DNA of 64,000 nt from contig NZ_CP034465.1 in NCBI RefSeq assembly GCF_003955755.1, positions 2,784,001-2,848,000 of the forward strand. The letters run 5' to 3'. This DNA comes from Jeotgalibaca ciconiae (GTDB taxonomy: Bacteria > Bacillota > Bacilli > Lactobacillales > Aerococcaceae). Positions 8,891 to 16,941 of this stretch are shown here, piece by piece (the first letter of the stretch is position 1; every line of letters starts with the position of its first letter). The notes under the pieces are model-generated. The model ran no database searches, was not told the DNA's origin, and saw nothing but the letters and a program-made list of their open reading frames with translations. A program made the position numbers and the translations under genes.

Positions 8891-9622
8891 TTACATGTAC
8901 ATGCCACCATTTACACGAATGGTTTGTCCAGTAATATAATCACTTTTACTTAAAAAGACTGCTGCTTCAGCAATATCTTTTGTTTTTCCGAATTTTTTCA
9001 ATGGGATTTGATCCATCATTGCTTTTTGATTTTTTTCAGAAAGCGCAGCTGTCATATCCGTTTCAATAAAGCCAGGTGTAATAGTATTACACGTAATTCC
9101 TCTTGGTGCTGCTTCTCGAGCAACAGATTTCGTTAAACCGATGATCCCAGCTTTACTAGCCGCATAATTCGCTTGTCCAGGATTGCCTGTCTCACCTACA
9201 ACACTTGAAATATTAATAATCGATCCTGCGCGTTGTTTTAACATGATAGGTAATGCATGACGAATTGTATTGAAGGAACCTTTTAAATTCACTTGGTAAG
9301 TAATATCAAAATCTTCTTCATCCATTCGCATTAATAATTTATCTCGGTTGATTCCAGCATTGTTTACGAGAACATCAATCGAACCAAAAATTTCTTTTGT
9401 TTTTGAAATAATTTCTTTTGCAACTTCAAAATCACTAATATCCCCAAGAATGGTTTCTACTTTTACACCATAGGCAGTCAGTTTTTGAACCATTTCTTCC
9501 GGAACAGGCTTTCTTGCATTTAGAACAATATTTGCTCCTTCTTTTGCAAACCCTTCAGCAATTGCTTCGCCAATCCCACGGGAACTACCTGTCACGATAA
9601 CAGTTTTTCCTTTTAATTCCAA
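8891..9622 (-). CDS. fabG: 3-oxoacyl-ACP reductase
   Basis: NADPH-dependent short-chain dehydrogenase that reduces 3-ketoacyl-ACP. The coenzyme motif TGSSRGIG (11-18), NNAG and the catalytic Ser-Tyr-Lys set (ISS, then YAASK) are all present, as is the C-terminal GQTIRVNGGMYM. Length is 243 aa. It follows fabD in the operon. Confidence 0.97.
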   Translation of the reverse strand: MELKGKTVIVTGSSRGIGEAIAEGFAKEGANIVLNARKPVPEEMVQKLTAYGVKVETILGDISDFEVAKEIISKTKEIFGSIDVLVNNAGINRDKLLMRMDEEDFDITYQVNLKGSFNTIRHALPIMLKQRAGSIINISSVVGETGNPGQANYAASKAGIIGLTKSVAREAAPRGITCNTITPGFIETDMTAALSEKNQKAMMDQIPLKKFGKTKDIAEAAVFLSKSDYITGQTIRVNGGMYM

Positions 9623-9644
9623 TTGCTCTCCTCATTTCTTCAAT

Positions 9645-10574
9645 CTAGTTGGCTTTTAGGCCTGCGATTGTTTTTTCTAATGATGATAGATCTTCCACAT
9701 TATAGACAGACACACTTTTATCAATTTTCTTGATAAACTTACTCAAGGTTTTACCAGGTCCTACCTCAACAAATGTATCTACGCCCATTGCAATCATCTT
9801 CTGAATAGAATCTTCCCATTTAACAGCTGATTCAACTTGTTTTTCTAAAAGGGTTGGAATTTCGTCCTTTTTCATCATTTCAGCCATTGTATTCCCAATT
9901 ACTGGTATCGTAGGTTCTTGGAAAGTTATTTTTTTTAATTCATCTCGCAATTGAATTGCTGCTGGATGTAATAATGCTGTATGGAAAGGTCCACTTACTT
10001 GTAGTGAAATCATTCTGCGAACTCCTTGTGCTTCTAGAAGTTCAACAGCCTTATCTACTCCTTCTATTTCTCCACCAATAACAATTTGTGATGGCATATT
10101 ATAATTGGCAGGTGCTACGTAAGCTGTTTTAGCAGCTTCTTTACAGGCTGCTTCAATTACTGCTCTTTCTGCATTCATAACTGCTACCATTTTCCCTGTG
10201 CCAGGTGGTGCTGCTTCACTCATATATTTTCCGCGTTTCATGACCAACTTCAAACCCTCATTAAAAGAAAAAGCATTGGCTTTCACCAGTGCTGTGTATT
10301 CTCCAAGGCTTAATCCGGCAACTAGTGCAGGCTGGATTCCTTCTGAAGTAAGAAGTTGATCGATCGCATAACTAACGGTCAGGATTGCTGGTTGTGTGTA
10401 TTCAGTTAAGTTTAGTTTTTCATTTTCTTCAAAACATAGTTCCTCTATATTATATTCAAGAATTCTTGATGCTTCTTTAAACACAGTACGAACTACTTCA
10501 TAGTTATCGAAAAGCTCTTTCCCCATACCAAAATACTGAGCACCCTGACCACTGTATACAAATGCCAGTGACAT
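9645..10574 (-). CDS. fabD: Malonyl-CoA:ACP transacylase
   Basis: Loads malonate onto ACP. The nucleophile S89 lies in GLSLGEY and the partner histidine in GPFHTALL (about 198); the N-terminal FVYSGQGAQYFGMG motif is typical. Length is 309 aa. It lies between fabK and fabG. Confidence 0.97.
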   Translation of the reverse strand: MSLAFVYSGQGAQYFGMGKELFDNYEVVRTVFKEASRILEYNIEELCFEENEKLNLTEYTQPAILTVSYAIDQLLTSEGIQPALVAGLSLGEYTALVKANAFSFNEGLKLVMKRGKYMSEAAPPGTGKMVAVMNAERAVIEAACKEAAKTAYVAPANYNMPSQIVIGGEIEGVDKAVELLEAQGVRRMISLQVSGPFHTALLHPAAIQLRDELKKITFQEPTIPVIGNTMAEMMKKDEIPTLLEKQVESAVKWEDSIQKMIAMGVDTFVEVGPGKTLSKFIKKIDKSVSVYNVEDLSSLEKTIAGLKAN

Positions 10575-10590
10575 ATTTTCACCTCAGTTA

Positions 10591-11550
10591 TTATTCAGCC
10601 CATATTTTTGTTTGTTCAAAAACAACATCCTTACAAACAGCCATATAGTCCTCAATTATCTCTTTACAAGATTCTTCTTTTTTGATTAATCCTGCAATTT
10701 GACCCGCCATCATTGAACCGTAATCTTTATCTCCTTCAACAACCGCACGCCGAAGTGCTCCAGCGGCCATCGCTTCCATACGAGAAAAATCCGGTTTTTC
10801 TTTACTTGTTTCTTCTTTTTCTATTTGCATGTACTCACGCGTAAGTTTGTTACGTAAAACACGGACAGGATGTCCTGTAATTTGACCAGTCACAACTGTA
10901 TCAATATCCTTCGCTTTCAAAATGGAATTTTTAAAATTTTGATGGGCATTGGATTCTCGGGCTACAACGAAACGAGTTCCAACCTGGATTCCAACTGCTC
11001 CCAGCATAAAGGCTGCAGCCATTCCACGTCCATCCCCAATACCGCCAGCAGCGATAACTGGTATAGTCACAGCATCCACCACTTGTGGCAATAATGCCAT
11101 TGTGGTCGCTTTACCAATGTGTCCGCCGGCTTCCATACCTTCCACGATAATCGCATCTGCACCGTCTTTTTCCATTCTTCTTGCAAGTGCAACAGAAGCG
11201 ACTACTGGAATAACCTTTATTCCAGCAGCCTTAAATTTATCCATGTATTTACCTGGGCTTCCTGCACCTGTTGTTACTACTTTTACACCTGACGTACAAA
11301 CTGCCTCTACCACATCTTCAACATGCGGATTCAATAACATAATATTTACGCCAAATGGTTTATCAGTTTTTGCTTTCATGTCAGCAATCTTATGGTTGAC
11401 AACGTCTACTGGATCATGACCCGTCCCAATTAAACCAAGTCCACCAGCATTAGAAACTGCACTCGCTAAATCAGCATCAGCTACCCAAGCCATTGCACCT
11501 TGAATAATTGGATAATCAATTCCCAACATTTCACGTAAAACAGACTTCAT
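10591..11550 (-). CDS. fabK: FMN-dependent enoyl-ACP reductase II
   Basis: Reduces trans-2-enoyl-ACP in the last step of each elongation cycle. It is the flavoprotein FabK, related to nitronate monooxygenases, not the SDR-type FabI; organisms relying on FabK are typically tolerant to triclosan. The TIM-barrel sequence shows IIQGAMAWVADADLA near the N-terminus, VTTGAGSPGKYM, EGMEAGGHIG and the phosphate-binding AAGGIGDGRGMAAAFMLGA. ATG 11550 is preferred (MKSVLREML, 319 aa) because it matches the streptococcal N-terminus; a GTG four codons upstream (11562) also keeps the frame. Confidence 0.95.
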   Translation of the reverse strand: MKSVLREMLGIDYPIIQGAMAWVADADLASAVSNAGGLGLIGTGHDPVDVVNHKIADMKAKTDKPFGVNIMLLNPHVEDVVEAVCTSGVKVVTTGAGSPGKYMDKFKAAGIKVIPVVASVALARRMEKDGADAIIVEGMEAGGHIGKATTMALLPQVVDAVTIPVIAAGGIGDGRGMAAAFMLGAVGIQVGTRFVVARESNAHQNFKNSILKAKDIDTVVTGQITGHPVRVLRNKLTREYMQIEKEETSKEKPDFSRMEAMAAGALRRAVVEGDKDYGSMMAGQIAGLIKKEESCKEIIEDYMAVCKDVVFEQTKIWAE

Positions 11551-11578
11551 ACAAGTGCCCACTTTCTCTTTATCAAAA

Positions 11579-11803
11579 TTATGCTAGTTGAGCATCTACA
11601 TATTTCACTAAATCTTCAACTGTATTGATTCCTTCGTCGCTTTCGATCTTGATATCAAATTCGTCTTCGATGTCATTAATAATTTGGAATAAATCTAAAC
11701 TATCTGCATCTAAGTCTTCACGGAAATTTGTTGTTAACGTCACTTCTTCTTCATCTTTGTCCAATTGGTCTACAATAATTGCTTGAATTTTTTCGAATGT
11801 CAT
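11579..11803 (-). CDS. acpP: Acyl carrier protein
   Basis: 74-residue acidic four-helix protein that carries growing acyl chains on phosphopantetheine attached to S35 in the motif ADSLDLFQ. It lies between fabH and fabK, as in streptococci, where it is the housekeeping ACP and also the co-repressor (as long-chain acyl-ACP) for FabT. Confidence 0.96.
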   Translation of the reverse strand: MTFEKIQAIIVDQLDKDEEEVTLTTNFREDLDADSLDLFQIINDIEDEFDIKIESDEGINTVEDLVKYVDAQLA

Positions 11804-11842
11804 TTTAATATTCCTCCAAATTTTAAATAGTTTTTTATTTTT

Positions 11843-12820
11843 TTATATTGTTATAATAATGGAACCCCATGTCAGGCCTCCACCAAATCCAGTAAAGAGA
11901 AGTTTTTCTCCGCTGCCAATATCGATTTGCTTTGAATCAACCATATGGCTGAGCAGTACGGGGATACTTGCAGCGGAAGTATTTCCCGTACTTTCAATGT
12001 TTGTAGCAAATTTCGATAAAGGTATCTTTACTTTTTTACTGATTGCTTCTAGAAGGCGAATATTTGCTTGATGAGCAACTACCCATGATATATCATCCTT
12101 TTCTAGACCGCCGTTTTCGATCGATTGATTGATCGTTTTTGGTACACTGCGAATAACAAAGTCAAATATGCCTCTGCCATCCATTTTCAAATACTGCTTG
12201 TCTTCATTTTGCTCGTTCGATAAAAAAGGATTTTGAACTTTCTTTTCATCAGCTGTTAAAGCCATAAAACGAGAACCATCTGAATGTAAATCTTCTGCAA
12301 CAAAAGAATCTACATCTGATTCTTCTAAAAGTAGTCCTCCAGCACCGTCGCCAAACAATACAGCAGTTGAACGATCTTCCCAATTAATAACTTTTGACAT
12401 TGTTTCTGCACCAAGGACCAATCCTTTTTTATACATCCCACTTCGCATAAAGTGACATGCCGTTGATAGAGCAAAAACAAATCCTGAACAAGCTGCATTA
12501 ATATCAAAACAGAAAGCTTTGGTAGCACCTATTTTTTCTTGAACAATACAGGCTGTAGAAGGACTTGATGCATCGGGCGTCATTGTTGCCAAAATAATAA
12601 AGTCAATCTCTTCACCGGAAATACCTCTTTTTCTTAAAATATTCTCGGCTGCTTTAGCAGCTAGGTCAGAAGTATTTTCGCCAGCAGAGATATGTCTTTG
12701 TGAAATGCCCGTTCTCTTCTTTATCCATTCATCGCTCGTATCTAGAAACTTTGCCAAGTCATCATTCGATACTACCTGAGGTGGTAAATAATGCCCGGTT
12801 GCTGTAATTTTAATTCCCAT
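11843..12820 (-). CDS. fabH: Beta-ketoacyl-ACP synthase III
   Basis: Initiates chain synthesis by condensing a short acyl-CoA with malonyl-ACP. Catalytic triad residues are visible: C111 in INAACSGF, His in VAHQANIRL (about 249) and Asn in ESTGNTSAAS (about 279). Length is 325 aa. It starts just 6 bp after fabT, so regulator and first enzyme are cotranscribed. Confidence 0.97.
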   Translation of the reverse strand: MGIKITATGHYLPPQVVSNDDLAKFLDTSDEWIKKRTGISQRHISAGENTSDLAAKAAENILRKRGISGEEIDFIILATMTPDASSPSTACIVQEKIGATKAFCFDINAACSGFVFALSTACHFMRSGMYKKGLVLGAETMSKVINWEDRSTAVLFGDGAGGLLLEESDVDSFVAEDLHSDGSRFMALTADEKKVQNPFLSNEQNEDKQYLKMDGRGIFDFVIRSVPKTINQSIENGGLEKDDISWVVAHQANIRLLEAISKKVKIPLSKFATNIESTGNTSAASIPVLLSHMVDSKQIDIGSGEKLLFTGFGGGLTWGSIIITI

Positions 12821-12826
12821 TTATTA

Positions 12827-13285
12827 TTACCTTTTCCCAATACTTTCAACCAGTTCAAATAAGAAACTGTGAAGGTTGTTTAAACCTCGTAATAGTACTT
12901 CCACTTCTTCGTCATCCATACCTTCAATCGTACGTTTTACCATTTCACGATGAAACTTTTCATGAAGCCGATAGACCAGTTTGCCCTTTTTGGTTAAACC
13001 AAGCTTAATTACTCTACGATCGTTTTCCATTCGCTGTCGAACGACGTAATCTTTTTTAACTAAAGTGTTAATAGCAACTGATAAAGTGCCGGCAGTAATA
13101 TTTAGTTTTTTGGCTACCTCTGATGAAGTATGTTCTGAATACATTCCAATAGCTTCCAAGGTATGCATTTCGCTAATTGATAAATCAGAAAAATTACTAC
13201 CGCGCAAAGCATCTTCTTCTATGTCCAGTACTTCATCGAAAATGGAAATTAAATAAGAGTTGATTTGTTCGATAGAATGACTCAA
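12827..13285 (-). CDS. fabT: MarR-family repressor of fatty-acid synthesis
   Basis: 152-residue winged-helix MarR protein. The wing/recognition region runs about 50-100 (SSEVAKKLNITAGTLSVAINTLVKKDYVVRQ) and the dimerisation helices are at both ends. Its place as first gene of the fab operon, directly before fabH, matches FabT of streptococci, lactococci and enterococci, which represses the operon when bound to acyl-ACP. Three FabT-like sites lie between its promoter and its start codon, so autoregulation is likely. RBS AAAGGAGGGA lies close to the ATG. Confidence 0.94.
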   Translation of the reverse strand: MSHSIEQINSYLISIFDEVLDIEEDALRGSNFSDLSISEMHTLEAIGMYSEHTSSEVAKKLNITAGTLSVAINTLVKKDYVVRQRMENDRRVIKLGLTKKGKLVYRLHEKFHREMVKRTIEGMDDEEVEVLLRGLNNLHSFLFELVESIGKR

Positions 13286-13325
13286 AGAATGGCTCCCTCC
13301 TTTTAATAATTTAGCTCAAATTCAA

Positions 13326-13370
13326 TTTGAATTCCAAATAGTTTGACTATCAAACCATTTGACCTCCAAA
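13326..13370 (-). promoter_or_regulatory. Three tandem FabT-like operators
   Basis: Plus-strand text reads TTTGAATTCCAAA (13326-13338), TTTGACTATCAAA (13342-13354) and TTTGACCTCCAAA (13358-13370). All three have the TTTG-N5-CAAA dyad form of known FabT boxes. The middle copy is closest to the reported palindrome. The copies are spaced exactly 16 bp centre to centre and lie just downstream of the -10, covering the start point and leader. Confidence 0.75.
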
Positions 13371-13398
13371 CTATATATAAAATACAAATAGTTGTCAA
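13370..13398 (-). promoter_or_regulatory. Promoter of the fab operon
   Basis: On the minus strand, perfect TTGACA (13393-13398) and TATAGT (13370-13375) are separated by 17 bp. The -10 abuts the first FabT-like box, so repressor binding would block initiation or clearance. Confidence 0.8.
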
Positions 13399-13483
13399 GA
13401 AACATCCTGAAAAAAATATTACCTTAAACTTTTCTTAAAAACTTTTTAACAATAAATTTTTATTCCTTTCACAAATAAATAAA

Positions 13484-13578
13484 AAGCCTGTTTAGCGGAG
13501 AGTAGAAAACCATCTTACGTTTTCTGTTTCTACTCTGCTCTAGGTATGTTTTATCCAATTTCCAAAGTCAGGCTTGAG
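13484..13578 (-). ncRNA. Possible small structured RNA
   Basis: On the minus strand an outer pair AAGCCTG/CAGGCTT encloses an inner hairpin built from GAGTAGAAA and TTTCTACTC, and the outer stem is followed by TTTTTATTTATTT. The element lies between the DUF2187 gene terminator and the fab promoter, where no gene is visible. It could be a short independent RNA, a processed trailer, or only a second terminator. I recognise no family and no strong promoter in front of it. Confidence 0.3.
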
Positions 13579-13618
13579 CCTCAAGGTAATAAAGGCATTC
13601 AACTGATTAAAAAAAAGC

Positions 13619-13664
13619 CAAAAAAAAAGAGCTATCAAGGGGGTACTCCCCTTGATGACTCTTT
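13619..13664 (-). terminator. Terminator of the DUF2187-like gene
   Basis: On the minus strand, AAGAGTCATCAAGGGG and its near-complement around an AGTA loop are followed by TTTTTTTT. Confidence 0.88.
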
Positions 13665-14004
13665 ATTCACCTACATTTACAAATTCATCAATATCTTTGA
13701 AATTCACAATTGTTTTGTCTTCGCAGATATCTTTCATGATATGAGATGATTGATTCCAGTTTATTTCTACTACTGCACTATTTGTTAATAACTTTTGGAT
13801 TGTTCCAACCATTTTGTGGTCTCGAAAAGTAAAACGAATCTCATCGCCTACATCCGGCCGAATTGATTCTTTAATCGTATCAACTACTTTCAGAGCATCT
13901 TCATAAGAAACCCCCAATAAGCTAGCAATTCGGGAATTACTGGTTCCTTTTCGTAGTTGAGCTTCAATCATAGTTTTTGTTTCTTCAGAAATCTTTTTAG
14001 CCAT
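13663..14004 (-). CDS. DUF2187-like protein with an N-terminal HTH-like segment
   Basis: 113-residue hypothetical protein. Residues about 1-45 (TKTMIEAQLRKGTSNSRIASLLGV and following) read as a helix-turn-helix of the resolvase/antitoxin type. The C-terminal part (VGDEIRFTFRDHKMVGTIQKLLTNSAVVEI) resembles the small beta-barrel DUF2187/YkvS family. ATG 14004 is chosen because GAGGAG lies 11 nt upstream; the longer in-frame extension to 14121 has no ribosome-binding site. Function unknown; a nucleic-acid-binding role is only inferred. Confidence 0.6.
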   Translation of the reverse strand: MAKKISEETKTMIEAQLRKGTSNSRIASLLGVSYEDALKVVDTIKESIRPDVGDEIRFTFRDHKMVGTIQKLLTNSAVVEINWNQSSHIMKDICEDKTIVNFKDIDEFVNVGE

Positions 14005-14107
14005 ATTCAATGATCTCCTCACTTTCCATGCATGAGCGGCCACACAATTTCTAATAATAGTATAACATAGTTTTAATTTTTTAGGGATTAAGTCACGTTT
14101 CAAACAT

Positions 14108-14158
14108 AAATAAAAAATCAAGTATGTAATATAAAATACACACTTGATTTTTTATTTA
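14108..14158. terminator. Terminator after tRNA-Arg
   Basis: AAAAAATCAAGT (about 14112-14123) pairs with ACTTGATTTTTT (14142-14153) around an AT-rich loop, giving T-runs on both strands. It directly follows the tRNA on the minus strand. Confidence 0.75.
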
Positions 14159-14177
14159 TACGATTGATTATAAAATA

Positions 14178-14251
14178 CGTCTCAGGAGGGATTCGAACCC
14201 CCGACCGTTCGCTTAGAAGGCGAATGCTCTATCCTGCTGAGCTACTGAGAC
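14178..14251 (-). tRNA. tRNA-Arg, anticodon TCT
   Basis: Minus-strand cloverleaf: acceptor GTCTCAG/CTGAGAC, D-arm with AGCTCAGCAGGATAGAGC, anticodon stem TTCGC/GCGAA with loop CTTCTAA (anticodon TCT), and the T-arm with GGGTTCGAATCCC. 74 nt including the discriminator G. CCA is not encoded and must be added. Confidence 0.95.
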
Positions 14252-14383
14252 AACACAGTGTCCTGTAACAGAACATTTATAATTGTATGAAATTTCTGGA
14301 AGAAAGTCAACATGTTTTTTCAATTTCTTTTTTTATTTTAAAAATGGTCGCTTCAAAAGACCTTGTTGCTTTAAAATTTCAAG

Positions 14384-14426
14384 ATATAGTATGTATTAGA
14401 ATTTTCGAATCTAACACATACTATAT
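14384..14426. repeat. Long inverted repeat downstream of ynbB
   Basis: ATATAGTATGT and TTAGA pair with TCTAA and ACATACTATAT around a 9-nt loop, with one mismatch. It lies between the ynbB stop and tRNA-Arg. There is no T-run next to it on the minus strand, so it is at best a poor intrinsic terminator; an mRNA 3'-end stabiliser or protein-binding dyad are alternatives. Confidence 0.5.
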
Positions 14427-14444
14427 CCTGCCTTTTCAAATTTC

Positions 14445-15692
14445 CTATGCTTTAAAAAATACTTCTTCTACCGCGGCTGTTACAGCTAATTTTACGTGTT
14501 CAAATGTTAGACCGCCTTGAATATATAATGTATAAGGTGGTCTTATTGGACCATCTGCAGACAATTCAATACTCGCTCCTTGGATAAAGGTTCCTGCAGC
14601 CATAATTACCTTACTTTCATAACCAGGCATGGGGGCCGGGATTGGTAGAACGTTTGAATCTACAGGCGAATATTTCTGAATAACTTGTGCGAATTCCACT
14701 AATTGTTCTTCAGAAGGTAATTCTACCATTTGAATCAGGTCAGTACGCGAATCATTCCATTTGGGCGTTGATTCTACTCCACACTCCTCTAGCAGTGCTG
14801 AAGTGAAGATTGCTCCTTTAACGGCTTCTCCGACCACGTGAGGCGCTAAAAACAGCCCCTGATACATTTCTAGCAAACTATATAACGTAGCTCCTGCTTC
14901 ACGGCCAATTCCTGGTGTGGTTAAACGGTAGGAACACTTTTCAATCAAGTCCTCGTTACCCACGATATAACCACCCATTTTAACGATACCACCACCAGGA
15001 TTTTTAATAAGTGATCCTGCAATTAAGTCGGCGCCCACTTCTATTGGTTCCATCGTCTCAACAAATTCACCATAACAGTTATCTACAAAAAATATGGCAT
15101 TTGGAGCAAGTGGTTTGATTTTCTCGATCATTACTCGGATATCTTCAATGGTAAACGAAGGTCTGTTTGCATATCCACGTGATCGCTGAATCCCAATTAC
15201 TTTTGTTTGTTCAGTTAGCTTCGCTTCTACTCCTTCAAAGTCCACAGAACCATCGTCAAGTAAATCTACGTGATCATAGCCAATTTGGTACTCCTTTAAA
15301 GAACCAATCCCATTTCCTGTTACACCTACGATATCCAATAGAGTGTCATAAGGCTGTCCAGTAATATATAATAAATCGTCATTTGGACGTAAAACACCTA
15401 GTAAGGCAGTTGCAATAGCATGCGTGCCAGAAATAATTTGAGGACGAACAAGAGCTGCTTCTCCTTTGAAAATTTCAGCATACAGCTCCTCCAAGGTGTC
15501 TCTTCCTATATCGTTATACCCATACCCCGTACTTGGAGTAAAGTGATAATCACTTACATTGCATTTGCGAAAACCATCCAATACCTTCTTTTGATTTTCC
15601 AAAACTTTTTGTTGAACTTCTTTAAATACTTCTTGTATTTGCTCATCTACCTTATTGACGATTGATTCTATGTTACGAATTGATTGACTCAT
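14445..15692 (-). CDS. ynbB: PLP-dependent YnbB / methionine-gamma-lyase-like protein
   Basis: 415-residue fold-type I PLP enzyme of the family also labelled aluminium-resistance protein. A glycine-rich cofactor loop follows PQIISGTHAIATALL (about 84-98), an Asp before the Schiff-base strand is in FFVDNCYGEF (about 206), and the PLP lysine is in GSLIKNPGGG (about 232). The reaction is not established; the methionine gamma-lyase name is by homology only. It directly follows hflX, as in B. subtilis (ynbA-ynbB), but the glnR-glnA pair that follows there is absent. Confidence 0.85.
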   Translation of the reverse strand: MSQSIRNIESIVNKVDEQIQEVFKEVQQKVLENQKKVLDGFRKCNVSDYHFTPSTGYGYNDIGRDTLEELYAEIFKGEAALVRPQIISGTHAIATALLGVLRPNDDLLYITGQPYDTLLDIVGVTGNGIGSLKEYQIGYDHVDLLDDGSVDFEGVEAKLTEQTKVIGIQRSRGYANRPSFTIEDIRVMIEKIKPLAPNAIFFVDNCYGEFVETMEPIEVGADLIAGSLIKNPGGGIVKMGGYIVGNEDLIEKCSYRLTTPGIGREAGATLYSLLEMYQGLFLAPHVVGEAVKGAIFTSALLEECGVESTPKWNDSRTDLIQMVELPSEEQLVEFAQVIQKYSPVDSNVLPIPAPMPGYESKVIMAAGTFIQGASIELSADGPIRPPYTLYIQGGLTFEHVKLAVTAAVEEVFFKA

Positions 15693-15696
15693 TATC

Positions 15697-16941
15697 CTAA
15701 CGATCTCCTAACCATTTTGAATTGCTTTTAGTATATCCTTTAAATAAATAGTGATTTGTTTCTCCAATTAATTCCATTGACTCGACAAAAGTTTCTTGCT
15801 GCAGTTGATTAAATAGTGCTCCTCCATCTTCTGCCAACGATACTTCGCGCTCATAAGGAACAAGGTGTTTTTTTATCTCTTCCCACATAAAATCCTGCAA
15901 GGTTGCAATGTCTGCTTCATTTAATGCTGATATGACAATGTGTGGGTGTAAGCGAGCTTGGAAATTTTCATGCATCTTATCTTTTTTATTGTAAACCGTG
16001 ATAATTGGCGTTTCTTGCATGTTTAGATTTTGGATTAAGTCTAAAACAGTCTCTTCTTGTTGCTCAACATATTGCTGCGAGGAATCTACTACATGAAGAA
16101 ACAAATCCACTCCTCTGCTTTCTTCTAAAGTAGAATGAAAAGCATGGATGAGTTGAGTAGGTAAATTTTGAACAAAACCAACCGTGTCCGTTATCGTTGC
16201 TTTAAATTGATTAGGGAAAACCATTTTTCTCGTTAAGGGATCCAGAGTTGCAAATAATAGGTTTTCTTCAAACGTATCAGCATCTGTTAATCGATTCAAT
16301 ATAGTGGATTTCCCTGCATTTGTATAACCAATTAAACCAATTTGGAAAACGCCACTTGATTGTCTTTTTTCTCTCGAACGTTGGCGGTGTCTCTCTGTCT
16401 CTTCTAATTCTTTCTTGATTTCATTAATTTGTCGGTGAATATGTCTACGGTCCGTTTCCAGTTTAGTTTCCCCGGGTCCTCTTGTACCAATTCCCCCGCC
16501 GAGCCTGGACATATTAATACCTTGGCCGGTTAGCCTTGGCAACAAGTAATTTAATTGAGCTAAAGAAACTTGTAATTTACCTTCCTTACTCTTTGCCCGC
16601 ATGGCAAATATATCTAATATTAATTGAATACGATCAATTATTTTGCACTGGATTACTTCTTGTATATTACGAAGATGTCTTGGTGAAAGTTCTTGTTCAA
16701 AAATTACTGTGTGAGCTCCTAATTCTTCTACAAGGTGTAACAGTTCTTCCAACTTACCCTTGCCAATAACCGTTCTGGGATCAATTGAATCTTTCTTTTG
16801 GGTAAGGACTGCTACGACTTCCCCTTCAACCGTCTCCGTTAAATTCTCTAACTCTTGTAATTCATATTCAAATAACTCATCCGACTGTCTCGTTTGAACC
16901 CCAACTAAAATCACCTTTTCTTTTTCTCTTGCAGTTTCCAT
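15697..16941 (-). CDS. hflX: Ribosome-associated GTPase HflX
   Basis: GTPase that binds the 50S subunit and splits stalled 70S ribosomes. An N-terminal HflX domain with a nucleotide-binding GKGKLEEL motif and a coiled linker precede the G domain: G1 GYTNAGKST (about 206-214), G3 DTVGF (about 252) and G4 NKKD (about 319). Length is 414 aa. Its ATG directly abuts the miaA stop (TAAATG), showing cotranscription; miaA-hflX adjacency is widespread. Confidence 0.95.
   Translation of the reverse strand: METAREKEKVILVGVQTRQSDELFEYELQELENLTETVEGEVVAVLTQKKDSIDPRTVIGKGKLEELLHLVEELGAHTVIFEQELSPRHLRNIQEVIQCKIIDRIQLILDIFAMRAKSKEGKLQVSLAQLNYLLPRLTGQGINMSRLGGGIGTRGPGETKLETDRRHIHRQINEIKKELEETERHRQRSREKRQSSGVFQIGLIGYTNAGKSTILNRLTDADTFEENLLFATLDPLTRKMVFPNQFKATITDTVGFVQNLPTQLIHAFHSTLEESRGVDLFLHVVDSSQQYVEQQEETVLDLIQNLNMQETPIITVYNKKDKMHENFQARLHPHIVISALNEADIATLQDFMWEEIKKHLVPYEREVSLAEDGGALFNQLQQETFVESMELIGETNHYLFKGYTKSNSKWLGDR

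Noticed and set aside
13546-13749. 67-aa plus-strand ORF before the DUF2187 gene
   Set aside because: It runs through a terminator and antisense to the gene end, with no RBS.
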